A stretch of 64,000 nt of DNA from Alphaproteobacteria bacterium. Its GTDB lineage: Bacteria; Pseudomonadota; Alphaproteobacteria; Reyranellales; Reyranellaceae. The translations under genes were made by a program, and so were the position numbers. Below the pieces are notes generated by a model. The model was given only the letters and a program-made list of their open reading frames with translations. It made no database searches and was not told the origin of the DNA. The stretch is from NCBI GenBank assembly GCA_017308235.1, contig JAFKFL010000007.1, positions 124,001-188,000 of the forward strand, written 5' to 3'. The first letter of the stretch is position 1. Each line of letters starts with the position of its first letter. Shown here piece by piece: positions 1 to 7,480 of this stretch.

Positions 1-627
1 GCCTTGCAGAATATGCGCCTGCTCGGCGACGGCGGCGGCGACGCCGATATTCTGCTCGACCAGCAGGATGGTGAGGCCGCGCTTGTTGAGCGCCAGTATC
101 GTGTCGACCATGTCGCCCACGATGGCAGGCGCGAGGCCGGCCGAGGGCTCGTCCATCAGGAGGCAGCGCGGCCGCGCCATCAGGGCGCGGGCAATCGCCA
201 CCATCTGCTGCTCGCCACCGCTCAGGCTGCCGGCACGGCGCTTGCGGGCCATCGCGAGCTTGGGAAACATCGAAAGGACGTCGTCGATGTCGGACCGGAT
301 GCCGGCCCAATCCCGCCGCGTCGCCGCCCCCAGCTCGAGGTTGTCCTGCACCGACATGCTGGGCCAGACCTCGCGTCCCTGCGGAACCTGCGCGATGCCG
401 CTGCGGACGACATTATCGGCAGAGAGGCCCGCGCATTCCTTGCCCTCGAACAGGATCGAGCCGCCGCTTGGACGAACCATCCCGGACAATGTGTTCAGCA
501 TCGTCGTCTTGCCCGAGCCGTTGCCGCCCAGCAGCGCCACGATCTTCCCGGTCGGCACCTCGAACGTCACATCGCGCAGGACCTGCGTGATACCGTAGGA
601 AACCTTAAGATGCTGGATGACGAGCAC
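1..627 (-). CDS. Branched-chain amino acid-type ABC transporter ATPase, LivF-like (partial, C-terminus beyond left edge)
   Basis: This is the second cytoplasmic ATPase of a Liv-type importer. About 209 residues are visible. The Walker A motif is GGNGSGKTT (about residue 35), the signature is LSGGEQQ, and Walker B is CLLMDEPSAGLAP, followed by the switch region LLVEQN. The GTG start at 627 lies inside the end of the LivG gene (23-nt overlap) and gives the usual LivF N-terminus (MLVIQHLKVSYG). The reading frame stays open to base 1, so the last roughly 25-30 residues are missing. It is the last visible gene of a five-gene minus-strand operon (binding protein, LivH, LivM, LivG, LivF). The substrate cannot be read from the sequence; Liv-type systems in such organisms also import amides and aromatic acids. 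Confidence 0.93.
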   Translation of the reverse strand, partial: MLVIQHLKVSYGITQVLRDVTFEVPTGKIVALLGGNGSGKTTMLNTLSGMVRPSGGSILFEGKECAGLSADNVVRSGIAQVPQGREVWPSMSVQDNLELGAATRRDWAGIRSDIDDVLSMFPKLAMARKRRAGSLSGGEQQMVAIARALMARPRCLLMDEPSAGLAPAIVGDMVDTILALNKRGLTILLVEQNIGVAAAVAEQAHILQG

Positions 628-1396
628 GGAGTTCTTTCCCGAGATAGGCCTCGATGACCTGGGCATCGTTGCGCACCGTATCGGGCGATCCCTCGGCGAT
701 GCGCCGGCCCGAGCTCAGCACCGTCACCTGATCGCAGACATCCATGACCAGGCGGATGACATGCTCGATGAGGATGAGCGTGACGCCCTTCTCGTCGCGG
801 ATGCGGCGCAAGAGGAGGTCGAACTCGGCCAGCCGGTTGAGGCTGAGACCGACGGCGGGCTCGTCGAGCAGGACGACCTTCGGCGAGCCGATCAGGGTGC
901 GCGCGATTTCGATCACGCGCTGCTGGCCGAAGGACAGTGCCGAACCCGGCCGATCGGCGAACGCCGACATGCCGATGAACTCCAGCGCCTGCCGCGCTTC
1001 CTCCTTGGTGGCTTCCTCTTCCTCCTGGTGGCGCCGCGTATTGAAACAGGCGGCAAGAAGACCGGACGAGGTGCGGTGGTGGAGGCCCGTCATCAGGTTC
1101 TCGAGCACCGTCATGCCGCGGAACAATTGCGAGGTTTGGAAAGTCCGGCCGAGCCCGAGGCGGGCGATATCGCTGGGCTTGCGTCCGACGATCGAGGCCC
1201 CGTCGAGCAGCACGTCTCCGTGATGGGGCGGGTGGATGCCGGAGATCACGTTGAGCATCGTCGTCTTGCCGGCACCGTTGGGGCCGATCAGGCCGCGGAT
1301 CTCACCCGGCTTGACGTCGAGGTTAATGCCATCCAGCACCTTGACGCCGCCGAAGCTCACCGAGACGTCGCGCACGGAAAGCAGCGGCGCGGTCAT
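605..1396 (-). CDS. Branched-chain amino acid-type ABC transporter ATPase, LivG-like
   Basis: This is a 263-residue cytoplasmic ATPase of the HAAT family. Walker A is GPNGAGKTT (about residues 37-45). The LivG-specific N-terminal stretch GLGRTFQTSQLF follows, then a degenerate signature ALSFGQQR in place of LSGGQ, Walker B VVLLDEPAVGLS, and the switch histidine in LILIEHVI. The C-terminal EAYLG is typical of LivG. Its ATG overlaps the LivM stop codon by 4 nt (ATGA) and its end overlaps the LivF start, so the three are translationally coupled. The length matches the family (about 250-260). It presumably works with LivF, LivM and LivH of the same operon. Confidence 0.94.
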   Translation of the reverse strand: MTAPLLSVRDVSVSFGGVKVLDGINLDVKPGEIRGLIGPNGAGKTTMLNVISGIHPPHHGDVLLDGASIVGRKPSDIARLGLGRTFQTSQLFRGMTVLENLMTGLHHRTSSGLLAACFNTRRHQEEEEATKEEARQALEFIGMSAFADRPGSALSFGQQRVIEIARTLIGSPKVVLLDEPAVGLSLNRLAEFDLLLRRIRDEKGVTLILIEHVIRLVMDVCDQVTVLSSGRRIAEGSPDTVRNDAQVIEAYLGKELRARHPAS

Positions 1397-2406
1397 GACC
1401 GGACCTCGCTTTTCTCCGAGGGCGTCACCAGGGTCGACGGCGGCGGCCTGCCGCCCTGCGTCCGGTGCAAGGGCTCCTCCCAGCCACGCAGCTTCGCCTT
1501 GAGGAAGCCCGCGATCCCGCCTGGCATGAACAGCACGAAGCCGACGAGGATCGCGCCAAAGGCAATCTCCTGGACCCCTTTCACTGCGCGCAGGGCTTCC
1601 AGGATCACGACGATGGCGCCGGCGCCCAGGATCGAGCCGACGATGGACCCCAGGCCACCGACCACGATCATCGACTTTTGCAGGACCATCTGGAACAGAT
1701 CGTACCCCTCGGGCGACACGAAGTTCAGAAGCGCCGAATAGAGGCCGCCGGCAATGCCGGCATAAAAGCCGCTGATGCCGAAGGCGAGGGCCTTGTAACG
1801 TAGCAGATCGACGCCGAGCGACTGGGCCGCGATCTCGCTGTCGCGCACCGCGACAAAGGCGCGGCCAAAGCGCGAGCGCACCGCATTCTGCGCCAGGACG
1901 AACAGGACGACCACGAACAGCAGGCTGAGATAGTAGAGGCCGATCTCCTTCGAAAAGGGCAGGGGCGCGAAGGAGATGGGCGGAGTCTTGAAGCCGCCGG
2001 CGCCATAGGTCACCGTTTCCCAGTTCAGGAACGCCCATTGCGTGAACTGCGCGAAGGCGAGGGTGGAGACGGCGAGATAGAGGCCCTTGAGCCGCAGTGC
2101 CGGCAGGGAAATCGCAAGGCCGACGGCTGTCGCGATGACCGCGCCTGAGGGAAAGGCGAGCCAGAACGGCCAACCCAAACGGACCTGGAGCAGGCCGGTC
2201 GTGTAGGCACCGATACCGAACATGGCGGCGTTGGCGAAGGCAAGCTGGCCAGTATAGCCCACCAGAACATTGAGCCCGATCGACAGCAGCACGTAGATCA
2301 GGATCGTGTTTGCGATGAAGAGATAGTAGTCGTTGACGAGGAACGGGGTGACCGCCGCGACCACGAACATCGCCAGCAGGACATTTCGTCGGCCAAACAG
2401 CGTCAT
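1393..2406 (-). CDS. Branched-chain amino acid-type ABC transporter permease, LivM-like
   Basis: This 337-residue inner-membrane permease has 8-10 hydrophobic segments. It shows the LivM hallmarks: LNVLVGYTGQLAFANAAMFGIGAY near the N-terminus (read in two parts, LNVLVGYTGQ and FGIGAYTTG), the cytoplasmic loop RDSEIAAQSLGVD, and VVGGLGSIVGSILGA near the C-terminus. The ATG start at 2406 lies 2 nt from the LivH stop and gives the normal N-terminus; open frame upstream belongs to a shadow of other genes. The C-terminal 30 residues are hydrophilic (ending SEKSEVRS). It pairs with LivH to form the transmembrane channel. Confidence 0.93.
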   Translation of the reverse strand: MTLFGRRNVLLAMFVVAAVTPFLVNDYYLFIANTILIYVLLSIGLNVLVGYTGQLAFANAAMFGIGAYTTGLLQVRLGWPFWLAFPSGAVIATAVGLAISLPALRLKGLYLAVSTLAFAQFTQWAFLNWETVTYGAGGFKTPPISFAPLPFSKEIGLYYLSLLFVVVLFVLAQNAVRSRFGRAFVAVRDSEIAAQSLGVDLLRYKALAFGISGFYAGIAGGLYSALLNFVSPEGYDLFQMVLQKSMIVVGGLGSIVGSILGAGAIVVILEALRAVKGVQEIAFGAILVGFVLFMPGGIAGFLKAKLRGWEEPLHRTQGGRPPPSTLVTPSEKSEVRS

Positions 2407-2408
2407 GC

Positions 2409-3290
2409 TCAAACCTGCCGCAGCTTGCCGAAGCTCAGCAATCCGGTCGGACGCAACACCAGCACGAACATGATGACGATGAACGCCGAGACTTCCATGA
2501 AGCTCGAGCTGATGTAGCCACCGGCCAGCGCCTCGATGACGCCGATGCAGAAGCCGCCCAATACGGCGCCGGGAAGGCTCGTGAGACCGCCCAGGACGGC
2601 AGCAGCGAATCCCTTGATGAAGAACGAGAAGCCCATGTCCGGATAAAGCAGCGTCAGCGGCGCCATCAGTACGGCCGCTGCCGCCGCGATGGCGGCGCCG
2701 GTCCCGAAGGAAAGCATGTAGATGCGATCGATGCGGATGCCGACCAGCCGCGAGGCCTTGGCGTTGTCCGCCGTGGCCTGCATCATCTTGCCGGCACGCG
2801 TCAGGCGAAAGAACGCCGCGAACACCAGCATGATGACAATCGCGCCGGCAAGGACGGCGATCTGCTGCGGGATCACCATGATGCCAGCGATGGTCACGGG
2901 GTCGGGTGACGTGATGGGCGGGAAGGACAGGTAATCGCCCTTGCCGCCCCAGATGACGCGCGCCGCGCCGCGGAACACGAAAGCCAGGCCGATTGTCGCG
3001 AGCACGAGGCCGACGACGTCGGCGTTCCTCATCGGCCGTGCGGCGATCAGGTTCGTGACGGCGCCCAGTAAGAAGCCGACCGCCACCGCGATCGCGAACG
3101 AGGGCAGGTATCCCATGCCCATCTGCACATGCAGCATCCAGGCCACGAAGCCCGAGAACATGAACAACTCGCCATGGGCGAAGTTGATCATGCCCGTCGA
3201 CTTGTTCACGACCACAATGCCGAGTGCGATCAGGGCATAGAGCGACCCCGTCGTCAGTCCGCTCAGCAGCAGATAGGTGAAAAGCTCCAA
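2409..3290 (-). CDS. Branched-chain amino acid-type ABC transporter permease, LivH-like
   Basis: This 293-residue permease opens with the LivH pattern LLLSGLTTGSLYALIALG, followed by VNKSTGMINFAHGELFMF. Near the end it has AAVLGGLTSLPGAVLGG and the typical tail VLVLRPTGLLSFG. The start is TTG at 3290 because no ATG fits the conserved N-terminus. The Shine-Dalgarno is poor, and the start lies only 6 nt from the stop of the binding-protein gene, so translational coupling is likely. It forms the membrane channel with LivM. Confidence 0.93.
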   Translation of the reverse strand: MELFTYLLLSGLTTGSLYALIALGIVVVNKSTGMINFAHGELFMFSGFVAWMLHVQMGMGYLPSFAIAVAVGFLLGAVTNLIAARPMRNADVVGLVLATIGLAFVFRGAARVIWGGKGDYLSFPPITSPDPVTIAGIMVIPQQIAVLAGAIVIMLVFAAFFRLTRAGKMMQATADNAKASRLVGIRIDRIYMLSFGTGAAIAAAAAVLMAPLTLLYPDMGFSFFIKGFAAAVLGGLTSLPGAVLGGFCIGVIEALAGGYISSSFMEVSAFIVIMFVLVLRPTGLLSFGKLRQV

Positions 3291-3296
3291 GGACCG

Positions 3297-4478
3297 CTAC
3301 TCGACCTTGGTGACTCCCAGGACGCGCACCGGTTTGCCCGGCTCCTTGGCGATCCAGACCGGCGCCTTGTTGCAGCGATGATCGCCTGTCGTGCAGGTGA
3401 TGCCTGCGCCATAGACATCGGTCTGGAAGTCGGTGAGCTTGTCGAGAGCCGCCACGAGACCGTCGCGCGTGAGGTCCTTGCCGGCGCGCTTGAGTCCTTC
3501 GACCATGACCTCGGCGCTGCCGATACCGAAGAGATTGAAGACCGAGAGCCGGTCGCCCGGGAACTTCGCCTCGATCGCCTTGCGCCACTTGTCGACGGCG
3601 GGATCTTCGGGCGTGTAGCGGACCATCGAGATGGTGCGGAACTGTGTCGTGGCGCCAGGAGAGCCCACCTGGTCCTCGAAGGCGGCGGGATCGGCGATGC
3701 CGCTTTGTCCGATCGCCAGCGGCTTGAAGCCGAGCTTCTGGGCGTCACGCATGAAGATCGCCGCGGGCTTGGGATAGAGCACGATCAGCACCGCATCGGC
3801 GTTGGCGGCCTTGAGGCGGAGCACCTGTGCTGTTGCGTCGTTGGCATCGGGCGCCATTTCCTCGTCCGCCACTGGCTTGATGTTCTTCTTCTTGAACGCC
3901 TCCATCAACGGCGTGTATCGGGCGCGACCCCAGGCGTCGCGCATGGAAACGACGGCGATGCGCTTGGCATTCTGGGCAAGAGCGTATTCGAGCTGCGCCT
4001 GGCTCTCGATCGTGGAGGTGAGCGCGGTGCTGAAGATCGCAGGCGCCACCGGCGTGGTGATGCCGTCATGGACCGAGGCCATCACGATCAGCGGGATCTT
4101 CGCCTGGTCGAGGGCCTCGCGCGCGGCAAAGGTCGCGTTGCTGCAGCCGCCGCCGATCAGGGCGAACACATTGTCCTCTGACACCAGCTTCTTCACCGCG
4201 CCGATTGCCGCCGCCGGGTCACATCGATCGTCCTCGCGCACCAGCTGCAGCTTGCGGCCGTTGATGCCGCCCGCCGCATTGACCTGGTCGAACACGACTT
4301 CGATGCCGTTCATCGGCAGCTTGCCATAGAGGTAGCCGGGGCCCGTCAAGGCGCCGAACGAACCGATCCTGATCGTGTCGGCTGTGACGCCGGGCACCTG
4401 CGCCTGGACTGCTTGCATGGCTGCGACTGTCATCAAGAGACCGATCGCTGCGCCTTTGACTCCCTGACCTGTTGCCAT
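3297..4478 (-). CDS. Periplasmic solute-binding protein of Liv-type ABC transporter
   Basis: This 393-residue type I periplasmic binding protein is first in its operon. Residues 1-27 form a Sec signal peptide ending AVQAQ. The mature protein begins VTADTIRIGSFGALTGP, the Peripla_BP_6 start, and later shows GGINGRKLQLVREDD and ALIGGGCSNATFAA. The ATG at 4478 is preceded by a GGGAGGGGG run (about 4482-4490 on the plus strand as its complement), a good ribosome site. Longer open frame upstream is not coding. The C-terminus contains a Cys pair around CTTGDHRC, plausibly a disulfide in the periplasm. The ligand is unknown. The divergent operon of enoyl-CoA hydratase and HyuAB suggests a carboxylic acid, amide or cyclic-imide compound. 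Confidence 0.92.
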   Translation of the reverse strand: MATGQGVKGAAIGLLMTVAAMQAVQAQVPGVTADTIRIGSFGALTGPGYLYGKLPMNGIEVVFDQVNAAGGINGRKLQLVREDDRCDPAAAIGAVKKLVSEDNVFALIGGGCSNATFAAREALDQAKIPLIVMASVHDGITTPVAPAIFSTALTSTIESQAQLEYALAQNAKRIAVVSMRDAWGRARYTPLMEAFKKKNIKPVADEEMAPDANDATAQVLRLKAANADAVLIVLYPKPAAIFMRDAQKLGFKPLAIGQSGIADPAAFEDQVGSPGATTQFRTISMVRYTPEDPAVDKWRKAIEAKFPGDRLSVFNLFGIGSAEVMVEGLKRAGKDLTRDGLVAALDKLTDFQTDVYGAGITCTTGDHRCNKAPVWIAKEPGKPVRVLGVTKVE

Positions 4479-4566
4479 AACCCCCTCCCGAATACCCGCT
4501 GGGCTCTTACAGAAGCTGTGAGTGCAACTTCCGTTCCCTTTGCCATTCCCCTGGCGCGGTGCTGTC

Positions 4567-4581
4567 GTGTATACAGTACAC
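4567..4581. promoter_or_regulatory. Palindromic operator candidate in divergent promoter
   Basis: An inverted repeat GTGTA-N5-TACAC surrounds an internal GTATAC in the 144-bp gap between the binding-protein gene (minus) and the enoyl-CoA hydratase operon (plus). FadR/FCD-type GntR proteins typically bind short GT..AC palindromes, and the plus operon ends with such a regulator (10249-11022). The assignment is inference; the palindrome itself is read directly. Confidence 0.5.
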
Positions 4582-4622
4582 AAGTTTGACGTCCTATCAA
4601 CCGTTGAACCGGGGGTGAATGC

Positions 4623-5414
4623 GTGGCGGCCATCGTCGAGGACATCGTTGTCGAAGAGGCGGGGGGACTTGCCACCGTCACGCTCAACCGGCCAGCAAAA
4701 CGCAATGCCGTGTCGTTTGCGATGTGGCGGCGCTTGGCGGAAATCTTCTCCGGCTTCACGTCGGGCAGCGGGCCGCGCGCAGTGATCCTCACCGGCGCGG
4801 GCGGCCATTTCTGTGCCGGCGCCGACATCTCCGAATTCCCCACCGTCCGCGCCAATGCGGCGATGGGCAAGGTCTACGAGGAGGCGGCCGACGGCGCGAC
4901 CCGCGCCGTGCGCGATTGCCCGCTGCCCACCATCGCCGCCATCTCGGGATATGCCATGGGCGGCGGCTGCGGCCTCGCCCTCGCCTGCGACTTCCGCGTC
5001 GGCGATGCCAGCACGCAGATGGGCATTCCCGCCGCACGGCTTGGCATCATCTATGGCCCGCTCGATTGCTCGCTGCTGCTGCGGCAGGTGGGGCTCGCGA
5101 ATGCCAAGCGCGTGCTTTTCTCCGGTCGCGCGTTCGGCCTGGCCGACTGCCGGCAGCTCGGCCTCGTCGACATGGTGGCCGAGAAGGGCAGCGCGTTGGA
5201 GGCGGCACAGTCCTTCGCCGCGGATCTGTCGAACAATGCGCCGTTGTCGATTGCCGGCGCCAAGCTGGTGCTGGATGCGCTTGTATCGGGACACGCCGAG
5301 GCACGCGCCAGCGAGATCGAGGCCACGATCGCACGCGCGATGGACAGCGCCGATTATCGCGAAGGCGGCGCCGCTTTCGCGGCCAAGCGGTCCCCTCGTT
5401 TCATCGGGCGCTGA
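4623..5414 (+). CDS. Enoyl-CoA hydratase/isomerase family protein
   Basis: This 263-residue crotonase-fold enzyme probably hydrates or isomerises an acyl-CoA in the cytoplasm. It shows VTLNRPAKRNAVS near residue 20, the oxyanion-hole segment GHFCAGADISEF (about 60-75), and YAMGGGCGLALACDFRVG (about 103-120). The start is GTG at 4623, preceded by a GGGGGTG run. It is the first gene of the plus-strand operon with HyuA (35-nt gap), HyuB, SDR and GntR. With these partners it may process the acid released by the HyuAB-type enzyme, but the precise substrate is not readable. Confidence 0.9.
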   Translation: MAAIVEDIVVEEAGGLATVTLNRPAKRNAVSFAMWRRLAEIFSGFTSGSGPRAVILTGAGGHFCAGADISEFPTVRANAAMGKVYEEAADGATRAVRDCPLPTIAAISGYAMGGGCGLALACDFRVGDASTQMGIPAARLGIIYGPLDCSLLLRQVGLANAKRVLFSGRAFGLADCRQLGLVDMVAEKGSALEAAQSFAADLSNNAPLSIAGAKLVLDALVSGHAEARASEIEATIARAMDSADYREGGAAFAAKRSPRFIGR

Positions 5415-5449
5415 TCCGCAGAGATATCGAGAACAGGAGAATTGGACGA

Positions 5450-7480
5450 ATGAGCTGGTTGGGCGTCGATGTGGGGGGAACGTTCACCGATCTGGTCTTT
5501 CTCGACCGCGAGGGGGGCCGCTTGCAGGTTCTGAAGACACCCTCGACGCCGAGCGACCAGTCGGAGGGAATCCTTGTGGGCATCGGTCGGTTGTCGCTTG
5601 AGGCGAAGAGCCTGGAGCGCATCGTCCACGGAACGACCGTTGCGACCAACACCGCGCTCGAGGCCGACGGGGCTCGGCTTGCTGTGCTGGCGACCGAGGG
5701 CCATCGCGACGTGCTGGTGGTCGGCCGCGGCAATCGCATGGCGATCTACAATATCAAGGCGCGACCCAACCGACCGCTGGTGCCGCGCTCGCGGTGCGTC
5801 GAGGTACGTGAACGGCTGGGCGTCGACGGCGCCGTCGCGATCCCGCTCGATGAGGAGAACGTGGCCGCGGTCGGCCGCCACCTCGCCGAGGAGAATGTCG
5901 AAGCCGTCGCCGTCTGCTTCCTCCATTCCTATGCCAATGGCGATCACGAACGCCGTGCCGCGGAGATCCTGTCGCGCTTCCTGCCCAAGGCCGTGATCAC
6001 CACCTCGTCGGAGGTCCTGCCGGAATATCGCGAGTACGAGCGCTTCTCGACGACCGCGCTCAATGCCTATGTCGCGCCGCGCATGCGCCGTTATCTCGGC
6101 GAGCTGCGCAACCGGCTGGGATCGGCCGGCATCTCGGCATCGTTGTCGATCATGACCTCGAACGGTGGAACCCTGCCGGCCGAGCGCGTCGAGGCGATGC
6201 CGGTGCTGTCGATGCTGTCGGGTCCGGCGGCCGGCGTCATCGCCGCGAGCTTCGTCGGCCATGCGGCCAATTTTCCCGACATCGTTACCTGCGACATGGG
6301 CGGCACATCGACCGACGTTTGCCTGGTGCGAGGCGGCGAGTTCAGCATGACGACCGACGGCAAGGTCGCGGCCTTTCCAGTCAAGATCCGCCAGATCGAC
6401 ATCAACACCGTGGGCGCCGGCGGCGGCAGCATTGCCGCCGTGTCGGGCGGCTTCCTGACGGTCGGGCCGCGTTCGGCGAAGGCCTATCCCGGCCCGGCTT
6501 GCTTCGGCCGCGGCGGCACCGAACCCACCGTGACCGACGCCAACGTGGCGCTGGGACGGCTGGGCACGGACCAACTATTAGGCGGCGAGATCAGGCTCGA
6601 TCACGCGGCGGCGACAGCGGCCGTGGCGCGTCTCGGCCACGAACTCGGGCTCTCCACCGAACGGATGGCCGAGGGCATCCTGCGCATCGCCGTGGTGTCG
6701 ATGGCTGGCGCAATCAAGGAAGTGTCGGTGTTGCGCGGCATCGATCCGCGCGACTTCGCGCTCCTGTCCTATGGCGGCGCGGGACCGCTGCAGGCGGCGG
6801 CGATCGCCGACGAGCTCGGCATGCGCACCGTCGTCGTGCCGCCGATGCCCGGCAATTTCTCGGCCTTTGGGCTTCTGGTGGCCGATGTGCGCCGCGATTT
6901 CGTGCGCACCCGGGTCGCGACCGTCGATACGCTTTCGCCGGCCGATGTGCAGGCGATGCTGGCTGAATTGATCGAAGTGGGCGAGGCCGAATTGGAGGCC
7001 GCAGGGTTCCCACCCGACCGTCGCCGCTTCGCCGCCTCGCTCGACATGCGTTACTCAGGCCAGTCCTTCGAGCTTTCCGTTCCGGTCGAGTCCGATCTCG
7101 CCGACATGGCGAAGCTCGTAAATGGTTTCGAGACGGTCTACCGGACGCGGTACGGCGGAACGACGACCGCACCGATCGAGATCGTGAGCTATCGCGTCGC
7201 CGCTTGGGGCCTGTCCGACAAGCCCGCCCTGCCGAGTGTCGATACCGCCGGTCATACGATGGAAGCCGCCCAGCGCGGCCAACGGTCGATCGTCTTTGAC
7301 GGCACGTCGCACCCGACGCCGATCCTCGATCGCGAACGGATGCCCATAAACGCCGCTGCCTTCGGGCCCGTCGTCATCGAAGAGGCCGGCTCCTCGACTA
7401 TCGTGCCGCCGAGCTGGTCGGTCGAGCGCGACCGGATCGGTTGCCTGGTGCTGCGTCGTCGAGAGGAAAGCAATCAATGA
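5450..7480 (+). CDS. Hydantoinase/oxoprolinase subunit A (HyuA-like, N-methylhydantoinase/acetone carboxylase beta family)
   Basis: This is a 676-residue ATP-dependent subunit. The N-terminal phosphate-binding motif is DVGGTFTDLVFLD (residues 7-19), with TVATNTALE at about 65 and the second actin-like phosphate motif CDMGGTSTDVCLV near residue 282. TVGAGGGSIAAV and GPACFGRGG follow. The ATG at 5450 has a clear CAGGAGA site 9 nt upstream; the longer open frame before it overlaps the hydratase gene in another frame and is not used. Its stop overlaps the HyuB start (ATGA). HyuA/HyuB pairs use ATP to open cyclic amides (hydantoins, 5-oxoproline) or to carboxylate ketones; the reaction cannot be told from sequence alone. 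Confidence 0.94.
   Translation: MSWLGVDVGGTFTDLVFLDREGGRLQVLKTPSTPSDQSEGILVGIGRLSLEAKSLERIVHGTTVATNTALEADGARLAVLATEGHRDVLVVGRGNRMAIYNIKARPNRPLVPRSRCVEVRERLGVDGAVAIPLDEENVAAVGRHLAEENVEAVAVCFLHSYANGDHERRAAEILSRFLPKAVITTSSEVLPEYREYERFSTTALNAYVAPRMRRYLGELRNRLGSAGISASLSIMTSNGGTLPAERVEAMPVLSMLSGPAAGVIAASFVGHAANFPDIVTCDMGGTSTDVCLVRGGEFSMTTDGKVAAFPVKIRQIDINTVGAGGGSIAAVSGGFLTVGPRSAKAYPGPACFGRGGTEPTVTDANVALGRLGTDQLLGGEIRLDHAAATAAVARLGHELGLSTERMAEGILRIAVVSMAGAIKEVSVLRGIDPRDFALLSYGGAGPLQAAAIADELGMRTVVVPPMPGNFSAFGLLVADVRRDFVRTRVATVDTLSPADVQAMLAELIEVGEAELEAAGFPPDRRRFAASLDMRYSGQSFELSVPVESDLADMAKLVNGFETVYRTRYGGTTTAPIEIVSYRVAAWGLSDKPALPSVDTAGHTMEAAQRGQRSIVFDGTSHPTPILDRERMPINAAAFGPVVIEEAGSSTIVPPSWSVERDRIGCLVLRRREESNQ

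Noticed and set aside
617-1741. Long open frames antisense to the Liv genes (for example 374 codons)
   Set aside because: High GC makes antisense frames stay open. The translated products are rich in R, H, D and A without any motif, while the opposite strand encodes clear LivG and LivM.
4479-5294. In-frame upstream extension of the first binding protein
   Set aside because: It would place 270 unrelated residues before an evident signal peptide and overlap the enoyl-CoA hydratase gene. The ATG at 4478 has a proper ribosome site.
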